Positions 1 through 8,422 of a stretch of 64,000 bases of DNA are shown piece after piece. The DNA comes from Variovorax flavidus (GTDB lineage: Bacteria > Pseudomonadota > Gammaproteobacteria > Burkholderiales > Burkholderiaceae_C): contig NZ_JASZYE010000005.1 in NCBI RefSeq assembly GCF_030317145.1, positions 62,001 to 126,000 of the forward strand, written 5' to 3'. The translations under genes were made by a program, and so were the position numbers. The notes below the pieces were generated by a model. It worked only from the letters and a program-made list of their open reading frames with translations. It did no database searches and was not told where the DNA came from. Numbering within the stretch: position 1 is the stretch's first letter; each line of letters begins with the position of its first letter.

Positions 1-22
1 GGGGCGTGCCCGCCTTGTCCCG

Positions 23-694
23 TCAAGGCGCCTTGAACTCGTGATTGAGCCCGATCACGTACACCCTCGGGCTGCCTGCGACGCTGGTCCGCGCGGCGGT
101 CACGTCGACACTGATCAACGGCGTGACGTTGAATCGCGCACCCACGCGTGACGTCCAGAACCCGAAGGCGCGGAACCGCTCGAACATCAGGCTCCATTTG
201 TCGTTCAACGCCCATTCGCCCTGGAGGCCGCCTCGCCCGGTGCGCTCGCCCGTCACGGTCGACCAGTCGGCCCCGACATTGGCGTGAATCCACAGGCTGT
301 CGAGCGCACGCCAGCTCACCGGCAGCAGGACCTGGCCGCCCGTGTAGCCGCCATGCGTGACATCGACATTCACGCCAGCGGACATCGCCGCGGCAAACCT
401 TGAATCCGCGCCCTGGCCCCAATAGGTCCACTTCACCTGCGGCCCGAGCACGACGCCATGCAACCCCGGCACGGAATAGCGATCGAAGTTGAAGCCCAGT
501 TCGACCGGACCGACCCGGCACGCAGGCCCGAGATGAATGTCCGTGACCGGCTCGTCCCCGAAGCGCCCGCCCCAGAGTTCGTACTGGCACTGCCCCGGGT
601 CGAGCGTGAAGGCGTCGTCGACATCGAAATGGCCGCCGGCTTGCACGGTCGCGGCCATCAGCCACAGCGGGATGAGGAGGTCGTATCGGCGCAT
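23..694 (-). CDS. Exported beta-rich hypothetical protein
   Basis: The product has 223 residues and opens with an apparent Sec signal peptide (RR, a hydrophobic stretch, then a VQAGG cleavage-like site near residue 20). The mature part is rich in Gly, aromatic residues and alternating polar/apolar segments. Its last strand ends in Asn-His-Glu-Phe, which resembles the strand pattern of small outer-membrane barrels. I do not recognise a family. It is read in the same direction as the response regulator gene upstream, about 75 bp away, so it could be a target or a passenger of that operon. Start chosen: the first ATG, directly before the signal peptide. Confidence 0.6.
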   Translation of the reverse strand: MRRYDLLIPLWLMAATVQAGGHFDVDDAFTLDPGQCQYELWGGRFGDEPVTDIHLGPACRVGPVELGFNFDRYSVPGLHGVVLGPQVKWTYWGQGADSRFAAAMSAGVNVDVTHGGYTGGQVLLPVSWRALDSLWIHANVGADWSTVTGERTGRGGLQGEWALNDKWSLMFERFRAFGFWTSRVGARFNVTPLISVDVTAARTSVAGSPRVYVIGLNHEFKAP

Positions 695-769
695 GGCGGC
701 GGATTCTAGAAGCCGTGCATGTCGGCTTCGCGGCCATCATGCGCCCGCCACGCCCGGCAGGCGAGTCCC

Positions 770-1777
770 TCAGATCTCGAACTGGGGCTGCAATTCGCGG
801 ATGCGCTTCATCGCCACGCCGGCCGCGGCGGTGCGCGTCTCGACGCCGAGCTTCACGTACACACGCTCCAGGTGCTTCTTCGCGGTCGCGGGGCTGCTGC
901 CCAGGATCTCGCCGATGTCCTTGTTGGTCTTGCCCTTGACAACCCAGTAGAGCACCTCGGCTTCGCGCGCCGTGAGCTTCAGGCTCAGGCTCATGGCTTC
1001 GATGACCGCCGTGTCGGACACCTCGCGCATGATGATCAGCCAGTCGTCGCCGCCGTCGTCGTGGCCGGTCTGCTGGTGCAGGCGCACGTTCAGGCTGGTC
1101 GCGCCCTGCTCGATCGCCAGCACGGGCGGCTCGATCTGGCGCTGTTGCGCATCGGGCAGGTGACGACGCAGCCAGTCGAGCACTGCGGGCGGCGTCACCG
1201 GTGCGCTGGTGCCGCAGTAGCGCAGCAGCAGGTCGCGCGCAAGCACCGTCTGCCAGATCAGCTTGCCCTCGGGCATGCGCACGGTGAAGCTCGCGTAGCC
1301 GAAGGCATCGAGCGCATTGCGCGCCTGGCCGGCCTGCTGCGCCTCCTGGCGCGCGCGGCGGGCGCCTTGCAGGTGCACATTCATGCGCGCCAGCACTTCC
1401 TTGGGCTTGATCGGCTTCGTGACGTAGTCCACGCCACCGGCTTCGAGCGCGGCAACAAGATGCTCGGTCTCGGTGAGGCCGGTCATGAAGACGATCGGGA
1501 TGTGCGCGGTCGCGGTATCGCCCTTGAGCCGCCGCGCGACTTCGAAGCCGTCGATGCCGGGCATCATCGCGTCGAGCAGCACGATGTCGGGCCGGGCCTG
1601 CGCGGCGCGTTGCAGCGCCTGCTCGCCGCTGGTCGCGACGAGCACGGTGTAGCCGGATTCGTCGAGCGCATCGTGCAGGACGGCGAGGTTGTCGGGCACG
1701 TCGTCCACGATCAGCACGAGGTCGCTGTTGCCCCCGCTGCCGCGCAGGGTGTTGACGAGTGGCGTGGCCGTGCTCAT
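770..1777 (-). CDS. LuxR-family two-component response regulator
   Basis: 335 residues. An N-terminal receiver domain (about 19-135) has the acidic pair in VDD and the phospho-acceptor Asp in LLDAMMPG at about residue 69. The C-terminal LuxR/FixJ helix-turn-helix (about 265-330) carries LTAREAEVL and NKDIGEILGSS. The middle (about 140-260) matches no domain I know and could be a small sensory or dimerisation module. The ATG at 1777 overlaps the stop of the upstream hybrid kinase by 4 bp (ATGA), so the two are translationally coupled and almost certainly cognate. A longer reading frame reaching 1870 exists but lies inside the kinase gene, so I use the coupled start. Targets are unknown; the divergent urease operon is a natural candidate (inference). 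Confidence 0.88.
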   Translation of the reverse strand: MSTATPLVNTLRGSGGNSDLVLIVDDVPDNLAVLHDALDESGYTVLVATSGEQALQRAAQARPDIVLLDAMMPGIDGFEVARRLKGDTATAHIPIVFMTGLTETEHLVAALEAGGVDYVTKPIKPKEVLARMNVHLQGARRARQEAQQAGQARNALDAFGYASFTVRMPEGKLIWQTVLARDLLLRYCGTSAPVTPPAVLDWLRRHLPDAQQRQIEPPVLAIEQGATSLNVRLHQQTGHDDGGDDWLIIMREVSDTAVIEAMSLSLKLTAREAEVLYWVVKGKTNKDIGEILGSSPATAKKHLERVYVKLGVETRTAAAGVAMKRIRELQPQFEI

Positions 1778-4700
1778 GGGGTCCCCACTGCCGCAGTCAG
1801 GGTGCGGCTCATCGCGTCGAACTGGAATTGCCGCGCCAATGCACGCTGCGTTGAAGTCCATATCGCGCATTCGGGCTGCGCTGCGTCGATCGCGTCGAGC
1901 TGGTTCATGATTCCCCGAAAGTAACCGAGGCTCACCGCCTCTTCGAGCGCGCGCAGGCGCTCGGTCGAAGGCAGCACCACGCCTGATGGCGCGGAAACCG
2001 GCGGCACCGCGGGCTGGTCATTCCATCGCAGTTCGAGCCGCCGCTCCAGCCAATCGAGCAGTTCGCTGTGACGCACCGGCTTGACGAAGAAATCCTCCGG
2101 CGTGATGCCGACGTCGTTGTCCAGGCGCTTGTCGAAGGCATTGGCCGACACGATCGCGACCGCAGCGTTCGCGAGCCCGAGCGCGTGCGAACGCCGAATG
2201 GTTTCCCAGCCGTCGATGCCCGGCATGGCGAGGTCGACGAACATCGCGTCGGGCCGCCAGCCGGCAGCGATCAGGTCGAGCGCATCGTGGCCGCTTGCCG
2301 CCGTCCGCAACTCGAAGCCGAGGGGCGACAGCAGGTGCGAGAGCAGGTCGCGATCGACTTCCTCGTTGTCCACCACCAGCAGCCTCCGGCGCGGGCCTTC
2401 GTAGCCGCGCCGCACGCGCACCACGGGTGCCGTGACTCTCCGCACACTCGCGGCCTGCACCTCGTGCACGTGCGGCAGGAAGAGGCGCAGGCGAAACACC
2501 GAGCCGACGCCTGGCGTGCTCTGGACGGTCATCTCGCCGCCCATCAGGTCGATCAGCATCTTCGCGATCGTGAGTCCGAGGCCCGCGCCAGGCGCTGCAG
2601 GGCCGGCGGTCGCGCCGCGCGCGAAGGGCTCGAAGATGCGGCCCAGTTCCTCGGCCGACATGCCCGGCCCGGTGTCCTCGATCTCGATGGCCGCGAATTC
2701 GCGCGCATAGCGCAGGCGCAACGTGACCTGCCCTGCCGCAGTGAACTTGATCGCGTTGCCGAGCAGGTTGATGAGGATCTGCCGCACCCGCTTCTCGTCA
2801 GCGCGTACCAGTTCCGGCAAGGTGCCGCTGGGCTCGAAACGGAAGGCCAGGCCTTTGTCCTCGGCCTGCAGTTCGAACATGTCGGCCAGTTCGCTCATCA
2901 CTTCGGCAAACTGCATCGGCCTGGCATTGAGCGTGAGCTTGCCGGCTTCGATGTGGGCGATGTCGAGCGTGCCCTCGATCAACGACAGCAGATGCTCGCC
3001 ACCGCGCCGGATGACCGCGACCGCCTGCCGGCGGTGCGGCGGCACGGCGGCGTCCTCGCCCATGAGCTGCGCATAGCCCAGGATGCTGTTGAGGGGCGTG
3101 CGCAGTTCGTGGCTGATGGCGCTGATGTAGCGGCTCTTCGCCTGGTTGGCCTGGTCCGCCTGTTCGCGCGCCTGGTCGGCTGTCTGCTTGGCGGCCTGCA
3201 ACGCGCGGTCGGTCTCGCGGTGCAGCTCGATCTCGCGCACCAGCAGATGGGTCTGGCGGTTCGATTCTTCCTGCGCGACCTTGCGGCTCTGGTGGGCGAG
3301 CACCAGCCACCACGCGACGATCCCGGCAATCACCAGCAGCGCCATGTAGGCCTTGAGGAAGCCCGAGCGCAGCGATGCGGGCTGCAGATCGAGCAGCGCG
3401 CTCTCGGTCAGGGCGGTTTCGCCGAGCGCGCGCAGTTCCTGCTGGTAGAGCACGCCGAAGACGGCGGCGAGCAGCGGCACGACGATCAGCATCAGCAGCA
3501 GGAAATGGCCGAGTCCGGTGTCGAGGTACGGCCACACGCGGCGCGGCAGCAGCCAGCGCAAGGCGCCCGACCATTGCGCCGAGAGGCTCGCCTGCGGTTT
3601 GCACAGGTCGCCGCAGCGCGCGTCGAGCGTGCAGCACAGCGAGCAGATCGGCCCCTGGTAGGCGGGGCAGTGCGCCATGTCCGGCCCCTCGTACTCGCGC
3701 TCGCAGATGGCGCAGCGCTGGGTGCTGAGCCGCCGGTAGCTGCCGGCATCGGATTCGACGCGAGCCCAGCGCACCGCCGAGCGACGGGCGGCCGGCGCGA
3801 ACGGGGCCGCACCGCGTTCATCGGAGACGCGCGCGATGTAGTACTTGCCGCGCGTGGCCCAGGCGATCAGCGGCGCGGCAACGAAGGCCGTGCCCAGCGC
3901 GATCAGCGCCGAGAAGGCCTGTGCCAACGGCCCGAACACGCCGAGGTGCGCGGTGATCGACAGCACAGACGCCAGTGCCATCGCACCGACCCCGACCGGG
4001 TTGATGTCCCACAGGTGCGCCCGCTTGAACTCGATGCCCGGCGGCGACAGGCCCAGCGGCTTGTTGATGACCAGGTCGGCCACCACCGCCATCATCCAGG
4101 CGATGGCGATGTTGGCGTAGAGGCCGAGCACGTCGCCCAGGGCCTCGAACACGTTCATCTCCATCAGCATGAAGGCGATGAGCGCATTGAACACCACCCA
4201 CACCACGCGGCCCGGGTGGCTGTGCGTCACGCGCGAGAAGAAGTTGCTCCACGCAAGCGAGCCCGCATAGGCGTTGGTGACATTGATCTTGAGCTGCGAG
4301 ATCACGACGAACACCGCCGTCGCCACGACGGCCCAGCCGTAGTTGGGGAAGACGTACTCGTATGCCGCCAGGTACATCTGGTTCGGATCGACGGCGCGCT
4401 CGGGCGGCACCATGTGGCTGATCGCCAGGTAGGCCAGCAACGCGCCACCCAGCATCTTGAGCACGCCGAGCACCACCCAGCCCGGCCCGCCGGCGAGCAC
4501 TGCGGCCCACCAGCGCCCGCGGTTGGCGGCCGTGCGCGCCGGCATGAAACGCAGGTAGTCGGCCTGTTCGCCCATCTGCGTGATCAGCGCGATGCCGACC
4601 GTGAGCGCAGCACCGAAAAGGTGCAGATCGAAGCCGATGGATGCCGACTTGACACCGACATAGTGCGCGATGCCCGAGAACGCACCAGGATCGCGCGCAA

Positions 4701-5316
4701 GCACGTAGCCGAACGGCACGACCAGCATCAGCAGCCATATCGGTTGCGTCCAGACCTGCAGCCGGCTGATCGCCGAGATGCCGTGCGTGACGAGCGGGAT
4801 CACGACCAGCGCACACACGAGGTAGCCCCAGACCGGGGGCACGCCCAGCGCCAGTTCCAGCGCATAGGCCATCACCGCCGCTTCGAGCGCGAAGAAGATG
4901 AAGGTGAAGGACGCGTAGATCAGCGAGGTCAGCGTCGAGCCGATGTAGCCGAAGCCGGCGCCGCGAGTGAGCAGATCCATGTCGACGCCATAGCGCGCGG
5001 CGTAGACGCTGATCGGCAGGCCCGCCAGGAAGATGATGAGCCCGGTGACCAGGATGGCCCAGAAGGCATTGACGAAGCCGTACTGCACCAGAAGGGTGGC
5101 ACCGACCGCCTCCAGGATCAGGAACGAGGCTGCGCCGCCGAAGGCCGTGTTCGCCACCCGCCATTCCGACATGCGCCGGAAGCGCTGCGGCGTGTAGCGC
5201 AGCGCGTAGTCCTCCAGCGTTTCGCTGGCGACCCAGCTGTTGTAGTCGCGCCGGACCTTGACGATGCGCTGCGGCGCTTCGTCGCTCGGAGCGGGGGGAA
5301 CGGCGGTGGAGTGCAC
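1774..5316 (-). CDS. NCS1-type purine/cytosine permease fused to a hybrid histidine kinase
   Basis: About 1180 residues, probably an inner-membrane transporter-sensor. Numbering is from the GTG at 5316. Residues about 15-510 form a twelve-helix permease of the NCS1 (cytosine/purine/allantoin) type. A cysteine cluster of CxxC type follows at 534-573, then two more membrane helices (about 605-675) and a coiled coil. The HisKA domain has ISHELRTP with phospho-His at about 736, and the HATPase has N and G boxes (NLLGNAIKF, DTGPGMS, GLGLTIAK). A receiver follows with Asp at about 1028 in VDLAMPG, and the protein ends in a helical tail of roughly 90 residues that may be a phosphotransfer or dimerisation region. 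It is coupled to the response regulator. The frame stays open to 5406 but would then overlap ureA, so the GTG is a guess. The ligand is not known; a nitrogen-rich base or ureide would fit the urease neighbourhood (inference). Confidence 0.85.
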   Translation of the reverse strand: MHSTAVPPAPSDEAPQRIVKVRRDYNSWVASETLEDYALRYTPQRFRRMSEWRVANTAFGGAASFLILEAVGATLLVQYGFVNAFWAILVTGLIIFLAGLPISVYAARYGVDMDLLTRGAGFGYIGSTLTSLIYASFTFIFFALEAAVMAYALELALGVPPVWGYLVCALVVIPLVTHGISAISRLQVWTQPIWLLMLVVPFGYVLARDPGAFSGIAHYVGVKSASIGFDLHLFGAALTVGIALITQMGEQADYLRFMPARTAANRGRWWAAVLAGGPGWVVLGVLKMLGGALLAYLAISHMVPPERAVDPNQMYLAAYEYVFPNYGWAVVATAVFVVISQLKINVTNAYAGSLAWSNFFSRVTHSHPGRVVWVVFNALIAFMLMEMNVFEALGDVLGLYANIAIAWMMAVVADLVINKPLGLSPPGIEFKRAHLWDINPVGVGAMALASVLSITAHLGVFGPLAQAFSALIALGTAFVAAPLIAWATRGKYYIARVSDERGAAPFAPAARRSAVRWARVESDAGSYRRLSTQRCAICEREYEGPDMAHCPAYQGPICSLCCTLDARCGDLCKPQASLSAQWSGALRWLLPRRVWPYLDTGLGHFLLLMLIVVPLLAAVFGVLYQQELRALGETALTESALLDLQPASLRSGFLKAYMALLVIAGIVAWWLVLAHQSRKVAQEESNRQTHLLVREIELHRETDRALQAAKQTADQAREQADQANQAKSRYISAISHELRTPLNSILGYAQLMGEDAAVPPHRRQAVAVIRRGGEHLLSLIEGTLDIAHIEAGKLTLNARPMQFAEVMSELADMFELQAEDKGLAFRFEPSGTLPELVRADEKRVRQILINLLGNAIKFTAAGQVTLRLRYAREFAAIEIEDTGPGMSAEELGRIFEPFARGATAGPAAPGAGLGLTIAKMLIDLMGGEMTVQSTPGVGSVFRLRLFLPHVHEVQAASVRRVTAPVVRVRRGYEGPRRRLLVVDNEEVDRDLLSHLLSPLGFELRTAASGHDALDLIAAGWRPDAMFVDLAMPGIDGWETIRRSHALGLANAAVAIVSANAFDKRLDNDVGITPEDFFVKPVRHSELLDWLERRLELRWNDQPAVPPVSAPSGVVLPSTERLRALEEAVSLGYFRGIMNQLDAIDAAQPECAIWTSTQRALARQFQFDAMSRTLTAAVGTP

Positions 5317-5390
5317 GGAGGGATGCGTGCAACAGTCGTGCCCGGCAGCGGGCAGGCAACAGGAGGCATGAGTGTTGCAAAGGTATTTGC

Positions 5391-5693
5391 ATGGAACTGA
5401 CACCACGAGAAAAAGACAAGCTGCTGATCTTCACGGCGGCGCTGCTGGCCGAACGGCGCCGCGCCCGCGGCCTGAAGCTCAACTACCCGGAAGCCATTGC
5501 GCTGATCTCGGCGGCCGTGATGGAAGGCGCGCGCGACGGCAAGAGCGTGGCGGCCCTCATGAGCGAAGGCCGCGCCGTGCTGACGCGCGCCGACGTGATG
5601 GACGGCGTTCCGGAGATGATCCCGGACATTCAGGTCGAAGCCACCTTCCCGGATGGCACCAAGCTGGTTACTGTTCATCAGCCGATCGTCTGA
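5391..5693 (+). CDS. ureA: Urease subunit gamma
   Basis: 100 residues, the normal length of the small urease subunit, with the family opening MELTPREKDKLL and the conserved core LKLNYPEAIALI. Together with UreB and UreC it forms the cytoplasmic nickel enzyme that splits urea to ammonia and carbamate. It is the first gene of a plus-strand urease operon and is divergent from the permease-kinase gene. The ATG has AAAGG seven bases upstream. A stronger AGGAGG at 5361-5366 lies too far upstream for this start and belongs to a 10-codon upstream frame. Confidence 0.97.
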   Translation: MELTPREKDKLLIFTAALLAERRRARGLKLNYPEAIALISAAVMEGARDGKSVAALMSEGRAVLTRADVMDGVPEMIPDIQVEATFPDGTKLVTVHQPIV

Positions 5694-5730
5694 ACCCATT
5701 CCTTTGGCACAACAACAAGGACCGACATCC

Positions 5731-6333
5731 ATGCGCCTGACTCGCACCACACCCATCCTCGCCCTGCTGCTGGCCGCGCTGCCGCTGGTCGCCAACGCTC
5801 ACACCGGCGTCGACGGGGCGCACCATCACGGCTTCATCACCGGCTTTCTTCATCCGCTGACCGGCGTGGACCACCTGGCCGCGATGGTGGCCGTGGGCCT
5901 TTGGAGCGCGCTCACTGCGCGCCGCGCGTGGCCCGACCTGCTGTGGGCGCCACTGGGCTTCGCCGTCATGTTGCTGGCCGGCGCCATGGCAGGCCTGGGC
6001 GGTGTGCAACTGCCGGCGGTCGAGCCGATGATTGCCGCATCGCTGCTGGTGCTCGGACTGCTGGTGCTCACGCAACGGCGCCTGCCGGCGTTCGCCGCCG
6101 CAGCGCTGGTCGGCGTGTTCGCCGTGTTCCACGGCATCGCGCACGGTCAGGAACTGGCCGGCGAATCCGCCGCCGCAATGACCCTCGCCGGCATGCTCGC
6201 CGCCACCGTCGTCCTGCATGGCGCCGGCATTGCCATCGGCTGGTCGTTGCGCCACAGCCATCGCTGGCTGCCCCGCCTGGCCGGCGCTGCGGTGGCGCTG
6301 TTCGGCGTCGCCCTCCTCGGCGGCCTCGCCTGA
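5731..6333 (+). CDS. HupE/UreJ family nickel permease-like protein
   Basis: 200 residues. A cleavable signal peptide (about 1-23, ending VANAH) is followed by about six hydrophobic helices. The HupE/UreJ hallmark HPLTGVDHLAAM is present near the N-terminus and FHGIAHGQE in the second half; these His/Asp residues are thought to carry metal ions. Family members are linked to nickel or cobalt uptake for hydrogenase or urease. Its place between ureA and ureB supports nickel supply to urease. The ATG at 5731 was chosen because AAGGA precedes it and a signal peptide follows; the frame is open further upstream but overlaps ureA. Confidence 0.88.
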   Translation: MRLTRTTPILALLLAALPLVANAHTGVDGAHHHGFITGFLHPLTGVDHLAAMVAVGLWSALTARRAWPDLLWAPLGFAVMLLAGAMAGLGGVQLPAVEPMIAASLLVLGLLVLTQRRLPAFAAAALVGVFAVFHGIAHGQELAGESAAAMTLAGMLAATVVLHGAGIAIGWSLRHSHRWLPRLAGAAVALFGVALLGGLA

Positions 6334-6343
6334 GGCAGCGCCG

Positions 6344-6649
6344 ATGATCCCCGGCGAACTCATCACCGACGAGGGCGAGCACGTCCTCAACCCCGGCCGC
6401 CGCACGCTGACCCTGGTGGTCCAGAACACAGCCGACCGTCCGATCCAGGTCGGCTCGCACTACCACTTCGCCGAAACCAACGGCGCGCTGGGCTTCGACC
6501 GCGAGGCGGCGCGCGGCATGCGCCTGAACATCGCATCGGGCACCGCCGTGCGTTTCGAGCCCGGCCAGCAACGGACGGTCGAACTGGTGGACTTCGCCGG
6601 TGACCGCGTGGTCTACGGCTTCCGCGGCCTCGTACAAGGAAAACTCTGA
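6344..6649 (+). CDS. ureB: Urease subunit beta
   Basis: 101 residues, typical UreB. It starts MIPGELI and contains the family segment QVGSHYHFAETN and the C-terminal GDRVVYGFRG. It packs against UreC in the urease trimer and closes the active site. The gene begins 10 bp after hupE/ureJ, and its TGA is followed directly by the ureC ATG (TGAATG), pointing to coupled translation of the two structural subunits. Confidence 0.97.
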   Translation: MIPGELITDEGEHVLNPGRRTLTLVVQNTADRPIQVGSHYHFAETNGALGFDREAARGMRLNIASGTAVRFEPGQQRTVELVDFAGDRVVYGFRGLVQGKL

Positions 6650-8368
6650 ATGGCAACGATCGGCCGCCGCGCCTACGCAGAAATCTTCGGCCCCACGGTG
6701 GGCGACCGCATCCGCCTGGCCGACACCGACCTGGTGATCGAAGTCGAGGAGGACTACACGCTGCATGCCGGCGGCTACGGCGAGGAAGTCAAGTTCGGCG
6801 GCGGCAAGACCATCCGCGACGGCATGGCGCAGGGACAGCGCACGCGCGCCGAGGGCACCGTGGACACGGTGATGACCAACGCGCTGATCCTCGACCACTG
6901 GGGCATCGTGAAGGCCGACATCGGCCTGAAGGACGGCCGCATCGTCGCGATCGGCAAGGCCGGCAACCCGGACGTGCAACCGGGCGTTGACATCGTCATC
7001 GGCGCGGGGACCGAGGTGATCAGCTGCGAAGGCAACATCGTCACCGCGGGCGGCATCGACAGCCACATCCACTTCATCTGCCCGCAGCAGATCGAGGAGG
7101 CGCTGGCCTCGGGCGTGACCACCATGCTCGGCGGCGGCACCGGCCCGGCCACCGGCACCTTCGCCACCACGGCGACCCCGGGCCCATGGCACATCGAACG
7201 CATGCTGCAGGCCGCCGATGCCTTCCCCATGAACCTCGGCTTTCTGGGCAAGGGCAATGCGAGCCTGCCGGCCGCGCTGCACGAGCAGATCGACGCAGGC
7301 GTGATCGGCCTCAAGCTGCACGAGGACTGGGGCACCACGCCGGCCGCCATCAGCAATTGCCTGGACGTGGCCGAGGCGACCGACACGCAGGTGGCGATCC
7401 ACAGCGACACGCTCAACGAATCAGGCTTTGTCGAGAACACCATCGCGGCCGTGAAGGGCCGCGCGATCTGCGCCTTCCACACCGAAGGCGCCGGTGGCGG
7501 CCACGCGCCGGACATCCTGCGCGTGGTGGGCGAGGCGAACTTCCTGCCCTCCTCCACCAATCCGACGATGCCCTACACGGTGAACACGCTCGACGAGCAC
7601 GTCGACATGCTGATGGTGTGCCACCACCTGGACGCCGGCATTCCCGAGGATCTGGCCTTTGCCGAAAGCCGCATCCGCAAGGAGACGATCGCGGCCGAAG
7701 ACATCCTGCACGACATGGGCGCCATCAGCATGTTCAGTTCCGACAGCCAGGCCATGGGCCGGGTAGGCGAAGTGATCATCCGCTGCTGGCAGACCGCCCA
7801 CAAGATGAAGGCGCAACGCGGCAAGCTGCCGGAAGACGAGTCGCGCAACGACAACTTCCGCGCCAAGCGTTACGTCGCCAAGTACACGATCAACCCGGCC
7901 ATCGCGCACGGCATCGCCCATGAAGTGGGCAGCATCGAGGTCGGCAAGTGGGCCGACTTGGTGGTGTGGAAGCCGGCCTTTTTCGGCGTCAAGCCGTTCA
8001 CGATCATCAAGGGCGGCAGCATCGCGATGGCCGCCATGGGCGACCCGAACGCATCGATCCCGACCCCGCAGCCGGTGCACTATCGGCCGATGTTTGGCGC
8101 TTACGGCGGCTCGCTGGCAAGAAGCTCGCTGACTTTCGTTTCGCAAGCGGGCCTCGCGGCGGACATCGGCCGGCGCTACGGGCTCGCCAAGAACCTGAGC
8201 GCGGTGAAGAACATCCGCGGCGTGCGCAAGCAGCACATGGTGCACAACGCGTTCACGCCGACGATGGAAATCGATGCGCAGACCTACGCGGTGCGTGCCG
8301 ACGGGCAACTGCTGACCTGCGATCCGGCGATTTCGCTGCCGATGACGCAGCGATATTTCCTGTTCTAG
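6650..8368 (+). CDS. ureC: Urease catalytic subunit alpha
   Basis: 572 residues, full length. It hydrolyses urea at a binuclear nickel centre. All active-site elements are visible: His139 and His141 in SHIHF, the carbamylated Lys222 in GLKLHEDWG, the His in AIHSDT and FHTEGAGGGH, the catalytic His in the CHH motif at 325-326, and the nickel ligand Asp365 in MFSSDSQAMG. Nothing suggests inactivation. The start abuts the ureB stop. Activation needs the UreD-UreF-UreG complex and UreE; E, F and G are downstream, but UreD is not encoded in this window. Confidence 0.98.
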   Translation: MATIGRRAYAEIFGPTVGDRIRLADTDLVIEVEEDYTLHAGGYGEEVKFGGGKTIRDGMAQGQRTRAEGTVDTVMTNALILDHWGIVKADIGLKDGRIVAIGKAGNPDVQPGVDIVIGAGTEVISCEGNIVTAGGIDSHIHFICPQQIEEALASGVTTMLGGGTGPATGTFATTATPGPWHIERMLQAADAFPMNLGFLGKGNASLPAALHEQIDAGVIGLKLHEDWGTTPAAISNCLDVAEATDTQVAIHSDTLNESGFVENTIAAVKGRAICAFHTEGAGGGHAPDILRVVGEANFLPSSTNPTMPYTVNTLDEHVDMLMVCHHLDAGIPEDLAFAESRIRKETIAAEDILHDMGAISMFSSDSQAMGRVGEVIIRCWQTAHKMKAQRGKLPEDESRNDNFRAKRYVAKYTINPAIAHGIAHEVGSIEVGKWADLVVWKPAFFGVKPFTIIKGGSIAMAAMGDPNASIPTPQPVHYRPMFGAYGGSLARSSLTFVSQAGLAADIGRRYGLAKNLSAVKNIRGVRKQHMVHNAFTPTMEIDAQTYAVRADGQLLTCDPAISLPMTQRYFLF

Positions 8369-8422
8369 GTTCGATGTTGCGCGCGGATCGACAATCCGCA
8401 TTCATCGACCAACCTGCCTCCC

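Noticed and set aside
2068..5400. 1110-codon plus-strand open frame opposite the permease-kinase gene
   Set aside because: Shadow of the GC-rich coding strand: Arg/His/Asp/Gln-heavy, no domain, while the minus strand shows complete kinase and permease motifs.
5316..5406. Cys-rich N-terminal extension of the permease-kinase
   Set aside because: It would overlap the ureA start and leader, and the part before the permease domain lacks a ribosome-binding site.
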